12,527 bases of DNA from Candidatus Pacearchaeota archaeon (lineage in GTDB: Archaea > Nanobdellota > Nanobdellia > Pacearchaeales > GW2011-AR1). A model generated the notes under the pieces. The model searched no databases, was not told the DNA's origin, and saw nothing but the letters and a program-made list of their open reading frames with translations. The stretch is from positions 1-12,527 of the forward strand of contig NZCQ01000070.1 in assembly GCA_002688335.1 (NCBI GenBank), in the 5' to 3' direction. Both the position numbers and the translations under genes were made by a program. Each line of letters opens with the position of its first letter. Position 1 is the first letter of the stretch. Of the stretch, positions 6,308-12,420 are shown in pieces.

Positions 6308-6547
6308 TCACTTACTCTTCCAAACAACTAATCCTGTAACAACCATAAACAACAACACTACAATCACAGGAATTCTCAGCTCAAAAGAACTAAAATAAAC
6401 TCCAACAACTAAAAACAAACAAACAATCGCAACATAAAAAAATCTCTTTCTCCACAATTTCAGTTCATCTTTGCACATAATAGCTAGTATCTTCCCGTTA
6501 AAAACTCCGGCTAAGATTATCAAAATAAAAATCATTTCTTTTATCAT
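6308..6547 (-). CDS. Small three-span membrane protein (79 residues)
   Basis: The minus-strand ORF starts at 6547, about 26 bases after a palindromic TATA-like box. Hydrophobic segments are at about residues 4-24, 36-53 and 58-75, separated by a basic loop (CKDELKLWRKRFF) and a short polar turn. The basic loop is probably cytoplasmic. Similar small proteins, with a Lys/Asp/Glu-rich loop after the first helix, are widespread in DPANN archaea (general recollection, not a database result). Function is unknown. It is monocistronic and convergent to the MscS pair. Confidence 0.7.
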   Translation of the reverse strand: MIKEMIFILIILAGVFNGKILAIMCKDELKLWRKRFFYVAIVCLFLVVGVYFSSFELRIPVIVVLLFMVVTGLVVWKSK

Positions 6548-6568
6548 CTGAGTAATCAGGAAATCACA

Positions 6569-6578
6569 CCTTTTAAGG
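6569..6578. promoter_or_regulatory. Palindromic TATA-like element CCTTTTAAGG
   Basis: The element is centred about 26 bases upstream of the minus-strand ATG at 6547, as expected for a leaderless archaeal promoter. Because it is a perfect palindrome it could also fire on the plus strand into the hairpin cluster at 6581-6762. Confidence 0.45.
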
Positions 6579-6580
6579 CT

Positions 6581-6704
6581 TTCAAAATCAAAGATTTTGA
6601 ACAGTGCTCAAGAATCATCGTGATTCTTGACATGTGGGATTACTCTAGATCCTAACCAATGAAAATCAAGTAGATTTTCGTGGCCCTCAAAATCATAGAT
6701 TTTG
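6581..6704. repeat. Cluster of four short-loop hairpins sharing an AAAATC/GATTTT core
   Basis: Four near-perfect inverted repeats are visible. H1 at 6581-6601 has 9-bp arms TTCAAAATC/GATTTTGAA and loop AAA. H2 at 6608-6630 has 10-bp arms TCAAGAATCA/TGATTCTTGA and loop TCG. H3 at 6661-6679 has 7-bp arms GAAAATC/GATTTTC, a five-base loop and extra outer pairs to 6656 and 6683. H4 at 6688-6704 has 7-bp arms CAAAATC/GATTTTG and loop ATA. Bases 6582-6599 and 6687-6704 differ only at the middle loop base, so H1 and H4 are copies of one unit. No ORF covers the region. It may be a REP-like intergenic repeat or a structured RNA. Confidence 0.75.
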
Positions 6705-6705
6705 T

Positions 6706-6762
6706 CGTAAACGAAGCGCCGTAAACCACATCTTTTAAGATTTGGTGCGCCTTCGTTTTTTT
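6706..6762 (+). terminator. Long imperfect hairpin ending in a T-run (terminator-like)
   Basis: AAACGAAG (6709-6716) pairs with CTTCGTTT (6751-6758). Inside, ACCA (6725-6728) can pair with TGGT (6743-6746) and ATCTT with AAGAT (6730-6741). Seven Ts follow at 6756-6762. CGTAAAC is repeated at 6706-6712 and 6720-6726. This resembles an intrinsic terminator on the plus strand, yet no plus-strand gene lies between 6210 and it. It could end a small RNA covering the hairpin cluster, insulate tsaC, or simply be another element of the repeat family. Confidence 0.4.
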
Positions 6763-6768
6763 GATAAG

Positions 6769-6777
6769 ATTTTTAAG
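6769..6777 (+). promoter_or_regulatory. TATA box of tsaC-dtdA
   Basis: ATTTTTAAG is centred 26 bases before the ATG at 6799, which fits leaderless transcription and supports that start over the TTG at 6742. Confidence 0.5.
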
Positions 6778-6798
6778 TCAACGCTATTTAAAAGATTA

Positions 6799-7308
6799 AT
6801 GAATACAACAAATGAAATAATATCCGGAAAGATATTTATCTATCCCACCGACACTGTATATGGGATAGGATGTGACGCAACAAATCAAGATAGTGTAAAA
6901 AAGATTAAGGAAATAAAAGGTAGAGACAAAGACAAACCATTATCAATCATCGCTCCATCTCTAAAATGGATAAATGAAAACCTAATTGTAGATGTAGACT
7001 TAAGCAAATATCTCCCAGGACCATATACGCTAATTCTAAAAAAGAAAGATCCTGAATTCCTCAAGCACATAGCTCCTGGAGATTCACTAGGAATAAGAAT
7101 CCCTAAGACAGAATTAACAAATGAAATACAAAAGTCTAGGAGACCATTTGTAACAACCTCCCTAAACCTAAGCGGAAATCCCCCAATAACTTCTATAGAC
7201 AAAATACCAAATGAAATAAAGAATAAAGTAGACCACATCATTGATGGAGGAGAATTAAATGGAAGGCCATCAACACTAATTATCAACGGAAAGGAGATCA
7301 AAAGATGA
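6799..7308 (+). CDS. tsaC: Threonylcarbamoyl-AMP synthase (TsaC/Sua5, YrdC domain)
   Basis: The 169-residue YrdC-domain enzyme makes threonylcarbamoyl-AMP from threonine, bicarbonate and ATP, the first step of the universal t6A37 modification of ANN-decoding tRNAs; the KEOPS complex does the transfer. Visible motifs are IYPTDTVYGIGCDA (about 14-27), KGRDKDKPLS (40-49), SLGIRIPK (96-103) and TTSLNLSGNPP (121-131). It is a single-domain TsaC-type protein without the extra Sua5 C-terminal domain. The ATG at 6799 is preferred to an in-frame TTG at 6742 because the latter lies inside the terminator-like hairpin and the TATA box fits 6799. The stop overlaps the dtdA start by four bases, tying two tRNA quality genes together. 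Confidence 0.93.
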   Translation: MNTTNEIISGKIFIYPTDTVYGIGCDATNQDSVKKIKEIKGRDKDKPLSIIAPSLKWINENLIVDVDLSKYLPGPYTLILKKKDPEFLKHIAPGDSLGIRIPKTELTNEIQKSRRPFVTTSLNLSGNPPITSIDKIPNEIKNKVDHIIDGGELNGRPSTLIINGKEIKR

Positions 7309-8111
7309 GATACGCCCTAACCTACTACAAGAATAATCTGGCAGGTAAAAACATAGTAGACAGATTCAAAGAACTAGCCTTCAATCCACACATTCCAATC
7401 ATTGAACTCAAAAAAGAAACAATCTACTCAAACATAGACACGAAAAAATATCCTCAACTAAAAAATATAGACTTCCTGATATTCGCTTCAACTCACAGAT
7501 CTAAAAACAATGTTCCAGCCTTAACAGTCCACACTCCTGGAAACTTTAGGGGAAATGATCTTGGAGGAGAACCTGGAAAAGTATGCAAAACCAGCGCCCT
7601 TGTAGTAAAACATCTATTCAATGAACTTAATAAGAAAATAAACGAAGAAAAAAACAGAAACTTAAAAGAGAAATATGAAATAACAATGGAGGCAACCCAT
7701 CACGGACCACTAACAGATATTCCTTGCTGCTTCGTAGAATTAGGATGCACTGAAAAAGAATTCAAAGATAAAGAGGCAGCAAAACTATTGGCAGAAATGA
7801 TCCAAACCCTCAACAATTATAAGGAAAATGAAAAATGGATCCCAACAATGGGCATAGGGGGCCCACATTACACACCTAGGTTTAACAAACTACAATTATC
7901 AAGCAACTATGCAATTGGCCATATAATCGCTGAATACAATTTACCCCTAACAGAGCCCATAATCGCTGAAGCAGAGAGGAAAACAAAAGAACAAATTAAA
8001 GAAGTTATTGTAGATTGGAAAGGCTGTGGAAAAGCAGAAGACCGAGATAAAACTCTAGAAATCATAAAGAATGCAGGATTGAAAGTCATCAAGACAAAAG
8101 AGGTGAAGTAA
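7305..8111 (+). CDS. dtdA: D-aminoacyl-tRNA deacylase (archaeal DtdA/DTD2 type)
   Basis: This 268-residue enzyme hydrolyses D-amino acids from mischarged tRNAs in the cytoplasm and thereby enforces chirality in translation. The family, found in archaea and plants (GEK1), differs from bacterial DTD. Its characteristic conserved blocks are all present: STHRS at 62-66, HTPGN at 76-80, EATHHGP at 129-135, GGPHYTPRF at 185-193 and GHI at 205-207. The histidines in these blocks are expected metal or catalytic residues. Length is typical and the gene is intact. It overlaps tsaC in an ATGA junction and converges with the minus-strand unknown gene, with only 12 bases between stops. It is a strong archaeal marker. 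Confidence 0.95.
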   Translation: MRYALTYYKNNLAGKNIVDRFKELAFNPHIPIIELKKETIYSNIDTKKYPQLKNIDFLIFASTHRSKNNVPALTVHTPGNFRGNDLGGEPGKVCKTSALVVKHLFNELNKKINEEKNRNLKEKYEITMEATHHGPLTDIPCCFVELGCTEKEFKDKEAAKLLAEMIQTLNNYKENEKWIPTMGIGGPHYTPRFNKLQLSSNYAIGHIIAEYNLPLTEPIIAEAERKTKEQIKEVIVDWKGCGKAEDRDKTLEIIKNAGLKVIKTKEVK

Positions 8112-8123
8112 TTAAGAAGCTAA

Positions 8124-8606
8124 TCACATATGCATTTTTCTTCTAGGGCTAACTCTTCCTAGATCTTCATCATTTGGAGGTTCTTTTAAATAATATTCTA
8201 AACATTCCGTTTTTCTCCGATAATCTTCTTCCCTTCCAAGTAGAATTAATCCATCTCCGCACGTGGTAGTAACTAATTCCTCTCTTCTAGGCATAATCAA
8301 ACTCCCCTTAACTGTTAAATTTGAAACATCCGGATTTCCCGGCCAATTATCCGTAACATCGCTATAAGCAAATATATCAATGAACTTATCTTCATCATTA
8401 CCCCAAACAATTGGTATTAAATATTCAAAGCCCTCTAGATGCCCCTTAGCTTCTAAAGAGCCCATAGTTGCTCTTAAATAATCATAAACATCTGATATAC
8501 GCCTTCCATACGCTGATTCAAATCCAGATTGATGAAGATAAGCTCTAAAAGGAACCTCACTACTTGGAAAATTCATTCTTGCAATGAAAGGACTATCATC
8601 TACCAT
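8124..8606 (-). CDS. Unrecognised acidic protein (160 residues)
   Basis: The ORF starts at 8606, about 26 bases after a TATA-like element, so leaderless expression is likely. A second in-frame ATG at residue 11 is possible. The product looks soluble and acidic, rich in Asp, Glu, Pro and aromatic residues, with no signal peptide or membrane helix. Segments such as EYLIPIVWGNDEDKFIDIF (about 61-79) and GSLIMPRREELVTTTCGDG (101-119) look like alternating beta strands. The C terminus is basic (SPRRKMHM). I do not recognise a family. It appears slightly less AT-rich than its neighbours by eye, which might hint at a different origin. It follows the flavodoxin gene by 21 bases but has its own TATA signal. 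Confidence 0.7.
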   Translation of the reverse strand: MVDDSPFIARMNFPSSEVPFRAYLHQSGFESAYGRRISDVYDYLRATMGSLEAKGHLEGFEYLIPIVWGNDEDKFIDIFAYSDVTDNWPGNPDVSNLTVKGSLIMPRREELVTTTCGDGLILLGREEDYRRKTECLEYYLKEPPNDEDLGRVSPRRKMHM

Positions 8607-8627
8607 AAATCTTCAACGAATTAGCCC

Positions 8628-8636
8628 TTAATAAAT
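8628..8636 (-). promoter_or_regulatory. TATA-like element of the 160-residue unknown gene
   Basis: On the minus strand this reads ATTTATTAA, centred about 26 bases before the ATG at 8606. It overlaps the last codons and stop of the flavodoxin gene. Confidence 0.4.
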
Positions 8637-9107
8637 ATTTAGAAGTTTTTTTACCCTTTCACAAAACTCCCTGATCAATCTCTTATGTTCTCCCATCCAG
8701 ATCTGCCTATCTTGAACACCTAATACAGAAATAGGTTTTTTTCCAGATAATTTCTCAACAACATAATCTGCATTTTCAGCACTAGCACTAAATGTTGTAA
8801 ACAATGCTATTTTCCTAAACTTTCCTTTATTCTGCTTAAGATAAGCCCGAAGGGCAGGAGTTATCCCGTGCCAAATCGGACTTCCAACAATAACCAAATC
8901 AAAATCCTTCGGATTACTCTTCATAGGCTTTATCTTAGTCGGAGTCCTCAACTCCTCATCAAAAACACTTTTCTCCCAATTAATCAAATGACTCCGATCC
9001 TTAATATCAATTATCTCTTCAACCACTCCCTTCAATAATTTACCAATCAGATCTCCAACTATTTTGGTATGGTTATGTCTTGAATAATATACAATTAAGA
9101 TTTTCAT
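8628..9107 (-). CDS. Flavodoxin-family protein
   Basis: This 159-residue protein has the flavodoxin fold signature. It starts with MKILIVYYS, followed by an FMN-phosphate loop SRHNHT (9-14), and has the GSPIWHG loop (75-81) that contacts the flavin ring. The second strand and the segment IALFTTFSAS (about 95-104) fit the third flavin-binding loop. Its length suits short-chain flavodoxins or the flavodoxin-like quinone/flavin reductases; the loop lacks the usual Gly of SxTGxT, so it belongs to a divergent subgroup. It probably carries electrons on FMN. Lying downstream of korA-korB, it may accept electrons from KorAB in place of or beside ferredoxin, which is an inference. A TATA box 26 bases before the ATG gives it its own promoter. 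Confidence 0.88.
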   Translation of the reverse strand: MKILIVYYSRHNHTKIVGDLIGKLLKGVVEEIIDIKDRSHLINWEKSVFDEELRTPTKIKPMKSNPKDFDLVIVGSPIWHGITPALRAYLKQNKGKFRKIALFTTFSASAENADYVVEKLSGKKPISVLGVQDRQIWMGEHKRLIREFCERVKKLLNIY

Positions 9108-9333
9108 TTTACATTAATCCTCCAAACCCTTAAATACTTCTTAATACTATTAATGTCAACATCTTGTATCAAAAGGTTGGGTTCACCATTCTGTTCGAAC
9201 CCTTTATTTTTTTTTGTCCCTAGTCTAATGGAATTTAAATATTTCTTATCACTATTATTACTACCTCGTTTCAACTTATTGTATTCATTCACTCCGTTCG
9301 AACCCTTTTTATTTCCATTACTAATATTTTTAA
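9108..9333. repeat. Intergenic region with duplicated GTTCGAACCCTTT element
   Basis: This 226-base region between korB and the flavodoxin gene carries GTTCGAACCCTTT twice, at 9193-9205 and 9296-9308, both followed by T-rich DNA on the plus strand. The first copy forms a hairpin with GGGTTC (9179-9184) pairing GAACCC (9197-9202). The second adjoins a small palindromic motif (TTCAC, TCC, GT, GAA at 9288-9302). On the minus strand the stretch is open for 83 codons (9355 to 9104), but the translation is an Asn/Lys/Ser-rich, low-complexity polypeptide containing the repeats and the flavodoxin promoter, so it is treated as non-coding. Confidence 0.55.
9129..9137 (-). promoter_or_regulatory. TATA box of the flavodoxin gene
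   Basis: On the minus strand this reads GTATTTAAG, centred 26 bases before the flavodoxin ATG. A GGAGG also occurs about 11 bases before the start, so a leadered transcript from an upstream promoter could be translated too. Confidence 0.5.
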
Positions 9334-10185
9334 TCATTTTCTCAACCCTTTCCAACTAACTCCCTTCTTCTTTAATTTCTTAAGCTGGGGCCATTCCTCA
9401 TACAAGGAAGGCCTGTGCTTTTTGTAAAAAACTCCCAATGGGATCCTTCCATTTCCATCATTATAATCAAATTCCCGAGATAACCTAAGAGCCCTATCCA
9501 ATTCATAACCTTCATCAGAGATCTTATACATCTTCTTATCCCCATGATTTACGTCTAAATTAAAAATAACACAATCCTGAATAACCTCCACAAAAGAAAA
9601 TCCCTTATGATTAACAGCATTCTTTATTACTTCCTTGGTATGTTCTATATCACGAGCATTACATCTAGCAACAAAACTTGCATTAGCACTTAAAGCCAGG
9701 TGTACTGGATTTAAAGGAGTATTAAATTCTCCAAAAGGCTCCGCCTTAGTCTTAAATCCTTGCTGGCTTGTCGGTGTTGCTTGTCCAGTTGTCAAAGAAA
9801 ATGATTGATTATCAAAAACAATCAAAGTAAGGTCTGGATTAAACCTGCAAGCATGAATAAAATGAGCCATCCCCTCAGAGTAAGTATCTCCATCTCCTGC
9901 GAAAACCAAAACATTTAAGTTAGGATTTCCGATCTTCATCCCAATTCCTGTTGGAATTGCTCTACCATGCAATCCATACGTTCCAGAAATATTAAGATAA
10001 TCAAATATCTTCCCATGACATCCAACACCACAAGACATAGCAAAGTCTCTCTTCTTATACCCTTCCCTAGAAAGTTCTTTTATCGCCCTCTCAACACTTT
10101 CAAGAATCATATGATCTGGACATCCCGGACACCAAGTCGGATATTTTATTGTCCTTAATTTATTTCCAGGCATTTCGTTTTTCAT
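9334..10185 (-). CDS. korB: 2-oxoacid:ferredoxin oxidoreductase, beta subunit
   Basis: The 283-residue subunit binds thiamine diphosphate and one [4Fe-4S] cluster and transfers electrons from 2-oxoacid decarboxylation to ferredoxin. The TPP motif starts at GDGD (98-101), continues through HFIHACRFN and ends at FDNQSFSLTTGQ (124-135). Four cysteines fit the cluster ligands: C19 and C22 in CPGC, C56 in CGVGCHG, and C205 in IQDCVIFN. The start at 10185 gives a usual N terminus; an in-frame ATG four codons later is possible. It pairs with korA upstream, but the two are split by the kinase-like gene and a 29-residue peptide. A TATA-like GATATAAA about 24 bases upstream may give korB an additional promoter. 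Substrate (2-oxoglutarate, pyruvate or broad) cannot be set from sequence alone. Confidence 0.93.
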   Translation of the reverse strand: MKNEMPGNKLRTIKYPTWCPGCPDHMILESVERAIKELSREGYKKRDFAMSCGVGCHGKIFDYLNISGTYGLHGRAIPTGIGMKIGNPNLNVLVFAGDGDTYSEGMAHFIHACRFNPDLTLIVFDNQSFSLTTGQATPTSQQGFKTKAEPFGEFNTPLNPVHLALSANASFVARCNARDIEHTKEVIKNAVNHKGFSFVEVIQDCVIFNLDVNHGDKKMYKISDEGYELDRALRLSREFDYNDGNGRIPLGVFYKKHRPSLYEEWPQLKKLKKKGVSWKGLRK

Positions 10186-10204
10186 CTATCTTTACTCCAA
10201 TTTG

Positions 10205-10212
10205 TTTATATC
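10205..10212 (-). promoter_or_regulatory. Possible internal TATA box before korB
   Basis: On the minus strand this reads GATATAAA, centred about 24 bases before the korB ATG, slightly closer than the usual 26. A TTGGAG stretch between it and the ATG could serve as a ribosome-binding site for readthrough transcripts. Confidence 0.35.
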
Positions 10213-10225
10213 TTCAATTTTCATT

Positions 10226-10315
10226 TTATGTAAATACAGCATACAAGGCTAACACGAAAGTTATTGTAAACAATATCCAAAACAATATCTGTCTCCAATC
10301 CATTTTTTGTTTCAT
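10226..10315 (-). CDS. Small single-span membrane peptide (29 residues) between kinase and korB
   Basis: The ATG at 10315 overlaps the stop of the kinase-like gene in an ATGA junction. The ORF encodes a basic/polar start (MKQKMDWRQ) and then about 20 hydrophobic residues (ILFWILFTITFVLALYAVF), a good single membrane span. The stop lies 40 bases before the korB start. Coupled start, fitting composition and position inside a metabolic operon argue for a real micropeptide; its tiny size keeps confidence moderate. It could tether or modulate a neighbouring protein at the membrane. No family is recognised. Confidence 0.5.
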   Translation of the reverse strand: MKQKMDWRQILFWILFTITFVLALYAVFT

Positions 10316-10845
10316 TTTAACTTATAATGAGATTTAATTTGTTGAGCTACTTTTCTCGGAGAGAGTTTCGAATTGTTTATGGTTAAATTATCAACAAATG
10401 GGATGGGAGTTAATAGTTCCCATTTAGATAAGGATTCTTTTAATTTCTTAATCGACCTAATTTTACCGAACTCTTTACGCGAGATATTTTTAACTCTTTT
10501 ATATAAAATAGATTTCTCTGTGAATAATTGGACAAAATAAATTTTGCTGTTATGCTTTTTTATTCTCTTTATTAATTCTCTAACCCATTTATCGTCCATT
10601 GGATTTCCATAGCAAAAAGTAAAAATTACCCCTCTTACCTTCTCCTTAGCGGCCTTCTCAAGTAATTCAAGTCTAAGTTTGTCATTAAAATCAAAAAATG
10701 CTTCGGTTCCGAATTCAAGAATTGTTTCTATCAAATCATTCGTCAAATGATTATGAAATATTTTATATCCAGTTATTTTCGATAACTCATTAGCTACGGA
10801 GAGTTTTCCTATAGCAGGTGGTCCATATATTACTATTAATTTCAT
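10312..10845 (-). CDS. P-loop kinase-like protein (shikimate/adenylate kinase-like fold)
   Basis: The 177-residue protein opens with a strand and a Walker A loop, GPPAIGKLS (8-16), in which Leu then Ser follow the Lys instead of the usual Ser/Thr. FHNHL (30-34) follows and is typical of a family of uncharacterised small P-loop kinases annotated as AAA-type or shikimate-kinase-like. A strand VRGVIFTFCYGN (about 70-81) and a basic lid-like region (114-133) fit a nucleotide or small-molecule kinase. The substrate is unknown. The gene sits one base after the korA stop and overlaps the 29-residue peptide, so it is embedded between korA and korB. This arrangement suggests cotranscription but not necessarily a shared pathway. 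Confidence 0.8.
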   Translation of the reverse strand: MKLIVIYGPPAIGKLSVANELSKITGYKIFHNHLTNDLIETILEFGTEAFFDFNDKLRLELLEKAAKEKVRGVIFTFCYGNPMDDKWVRELIKRIKKHNSKIYFVQLFTEKSILYKRVKNISRKEFGKIRSIKKLKESLSKWELLTPIPFVDNLTINNSKLSPRKVAQQIKSHYKLK

Positions 10846-10846
10846 C

Positions 10847-12385
10847 CTATCTTCTCATCTCCTTATCTAATAATTTTCTTAACTCATCACTCTTAAATGG
10901 CCTTCCATCATATTTCAATATCCTATTTTTAATAGATATTCCAGTTTTCTCTCTAATCAATCTTCCTAACTGCCCAGTTAAATTGCTTTCAACCAGAACA
11001 ACTCTTTCAGCATTCTCAATCTCTTTCCGAATAAGGCCAGATAAAGGCTTCATATATAACACTTGTAGAAATTTATAATCCTTCCCATCAATAGCATCCA
11101 AAATGGCCCCCTTTGTCGATCCCCAGCCAATAATAAGATTCTTGCTATCCCTACGGCCATGAACTTTCACCATCTCAAATCTCTTAACTTCTTTCTTAAT
11201 CTCCCCATATTTCTCCAGTCTTCTCTCAGCATTAGCCTTAGCAATCACAGGATCTTCGGTTGCAATGCCAAATTCATTATGTTCATAACTGCTAGCTTTA
11301 ATCACTTCATCACTCTCACCTGGAACTTTTCTTTTAACATCTACTTTTAAAGGCCTGTTAACCTTATCATTAAAAGAAAACTCAGATTCAGCAACATGTT
11401 TATCAGATAGCACAATAGATAAAGTTCTAAATTTCTCAGACAAATAGAAAGCTTCATTAACTTTCTCAACAACCTCTAATGGATCTCCTGGAGCAACAAC
11501 AATTCTTGGAAATTCTCCATGCCCTCCTCTTAAAGCAATATCTAAATCTCCTTGCATATTATAAGTAGGAATCCCAGTTCCAGGACCAACTCTGCTTGCT
11601 AAATAAACAACAAGAGGAATCTCAGAAATCCCCTGAAAACTCAACCCCTCAGTCATTAAATCAAAACCTCCTCCGCTTGTCCCAATCATAGTTTTAGCTC
11701 CAGCAAAGCTAGCTCCAAGAGCCATATTAACAACAGAGATCTCACTTTCAGCTTGAAAAACCAAATAATTATAATCCAGCTGTCTTTTAGCCAGCTCATG
11801 CAAAGCATTTGTAGCAGGAGTCATAGGGTATGCTAAATACAAATCAATCTTAGAATTAATCGCTCCAATTGCAACAGCCTTACTCCCAGATAAAAACAAA
11901 GGCTTACCATTAAGTTTCTTAAGCTCAAACTTAGATTCCTCCGAAGTATGACCTTTCTTAGCAGCACTTAATGAGGCTTTAAGATGCTCCTTCTTCATCT
12001 CTTTCCTCAACTGATCTATCAAAACTCCTTCATCAATCCCCAAAACTTTAACCAAAGCACCAGCAAGAGCAATATTCAAATTAATCCCCAGATCAACAAA
12101 TTTCTTATAATCTATAACAAAGCCCTTCTTCCTTAACTCGCCATTATGAACCTGCTTAGTATTCTCATCCAAAGCTATCATACCATCAAGAACAGAACCA
12201 TTACTATAAATTGGTTTATCAGAAACAGATAACACATTAAAATTATGGCCCCCCCGAATTATCGAAGGATAATCCCGGTAATTAAAAATAAAATATCCTT
12301 GATCTATCAGCACCTTAGCCACAATATTAGAAACCTTATTTATCCCTTGTCCCGCCTTCCCACCGATAAGAATATTTAATCGCAT
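10847..12385 (-). CDS. korA: 2-oxoacid:ferredoxin oxidoreductase, fused gamma-alpha subunit
   Basis: This 512-residue subunit partners KorB to oxidatively decarboxylate 2-oxoacids to acyl-CoA, reducing ferredoxin, or to run the reverse carboxylation under reducing conditions. Residues 1 to about 155 are the gamma domain (GGKAGQGI at 8-15, RGGHNFN at 44-50). The alpha domain begins near 165 and carries YPMTPAT (186-192), ESEISVVNMALGASFAGA (213-230), TSGGGFDLMTEGLS (236-249) and GPGTGIPT (267-274). The C terminus is the usual domain II/VI region. The gamma-alpha fusion without separate delta subunit is the two-subunit archaeal type, so ferredoxin is a separate protein. The start has a GAGGTG ribosome-binding site (12390-12395) and an upstream TATA box. 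The gene is intact and heads the operon. Confidence 0.95.
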   Translation of the reverse strand: MRLNILIGGKAGQGINKVSNIVAKVLIDQGYFIFNYRDYPSIIRGGHNFNVLSVSDKPIYSNGSVLDGMIALDENTKQVHNGELRKKGFVIDYKKFVDLGINLNIALAGALVKVLGIDEGVLIDQLRKEMKKEHLKASLSAAKKGHTSEESKFELKKLNGKPLFLSGSKAVAIGAINSKIDLYLAYPMTPATNALHELAKRQLDYNYLVFQAESEISVVNMALGASFAGAKTMIGTSGGGFDLMTEGLSFQGISEIPLVVYLASRVGPGTGIPTYNMQGDLDIALRGGHGEFPRIVVAPGDPLEVVEKVNEAFYLSEKFRTLSIVLSDKHVAESEFSFNDKVNRPLKVDVKRKVPGESDEVIKASSYEHNEFGIATEDPVIAKANAERRLEKYGEIKKEVKRFEMVKVHGRRDSKNLIIGWGSTKGAILDAIDGKDYKFLQVLYMKPLSGLIRKEIENAERVVLVESNLTGQLGRLIREKTGISIKNRILKYDGRPFKSDELRKLLDKEMRR

Positions 12386-12389
12386 TTCA

Positions 12390-12395
12390 CACCTC
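12390..12395 (-). promoter_or_regulatory. Shine-Dalgarno sequence of korA
   Basis: On the minus strand this reads GAGGTG, four bases before the ATG, a good match to the archaeal anti-Shine-Dalgarno. It is unusual in this window, where most first genes look leaderless, and it fixes the start at 12385. Confidence 0.55.
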
Positions 12396-12400
12396 TCACC

Positions 12401-12420
12401 ATAACAAGAAGAATTGTTAT
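12401..12420. promoter_or_regulatory. Operator-like inverted repeat at the korA promoter
   Basis: ATAACAA (12401-12407) and TTGTTAT (12414-12420) are perfect 7-base arms around a six-base spacer. The repeat overlaps the downstream edge of the TATA box and covers the expected promoter-to-start zone of korA. A dimeric repressor bound here would block transcription initiation; no regulator gene is visible nearby. Confidence 0.45.

Noticed and set aside
6581..6704. CRISPR array
   Set aside because: The repeats are unequal in length, irregularly spaced and self-complementary throughout, with no constant spacer length and no cas genes nearby.
6742..6798. TTG start at 6742 for TsaC giving 19 extra residues
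   Set aside because: The extension falls in the terminator-like hairpin and lacks similarity to the normal TsaC N terminus; the TATA box fits the ATG at 6799.
9179..9215. Plus-strand intrinsic terminator (GGGTTC/GAACCC stem followed by a T-run)
   Set aside because: No plus-strand gene lies upstream for about 1 kb, since the region is transcribed on the minus strand; kept only as a repeat.
9104..9355. Open 83-codon minus-strand frame between korB and the flavodoxin gene, with a four-base overlap to the flavodoxin start
   Set aside because: It contains both GTTCGAACCC repeats, an A9-type run and the flavodoxin TATA box. The product is a low-complexity Asn/Lys/Ser-rich chain, and its start overlaps korB by 22 bases. 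The ATGA overlap is judged accidental.
10192..10224. Ten-residue ORF just upstream of korB
   Set aside because: Too short and without hydrophobic or other recognisable pattern; more likely leader sequence that includes the korB ribosome-binding region.
12376..12402. Eight-codon upstream ORF overlapping the korA start
   Set aside because: Its ATG is upstream of the transcription start predicted from the TATA box, so it would not be in the mRNA.
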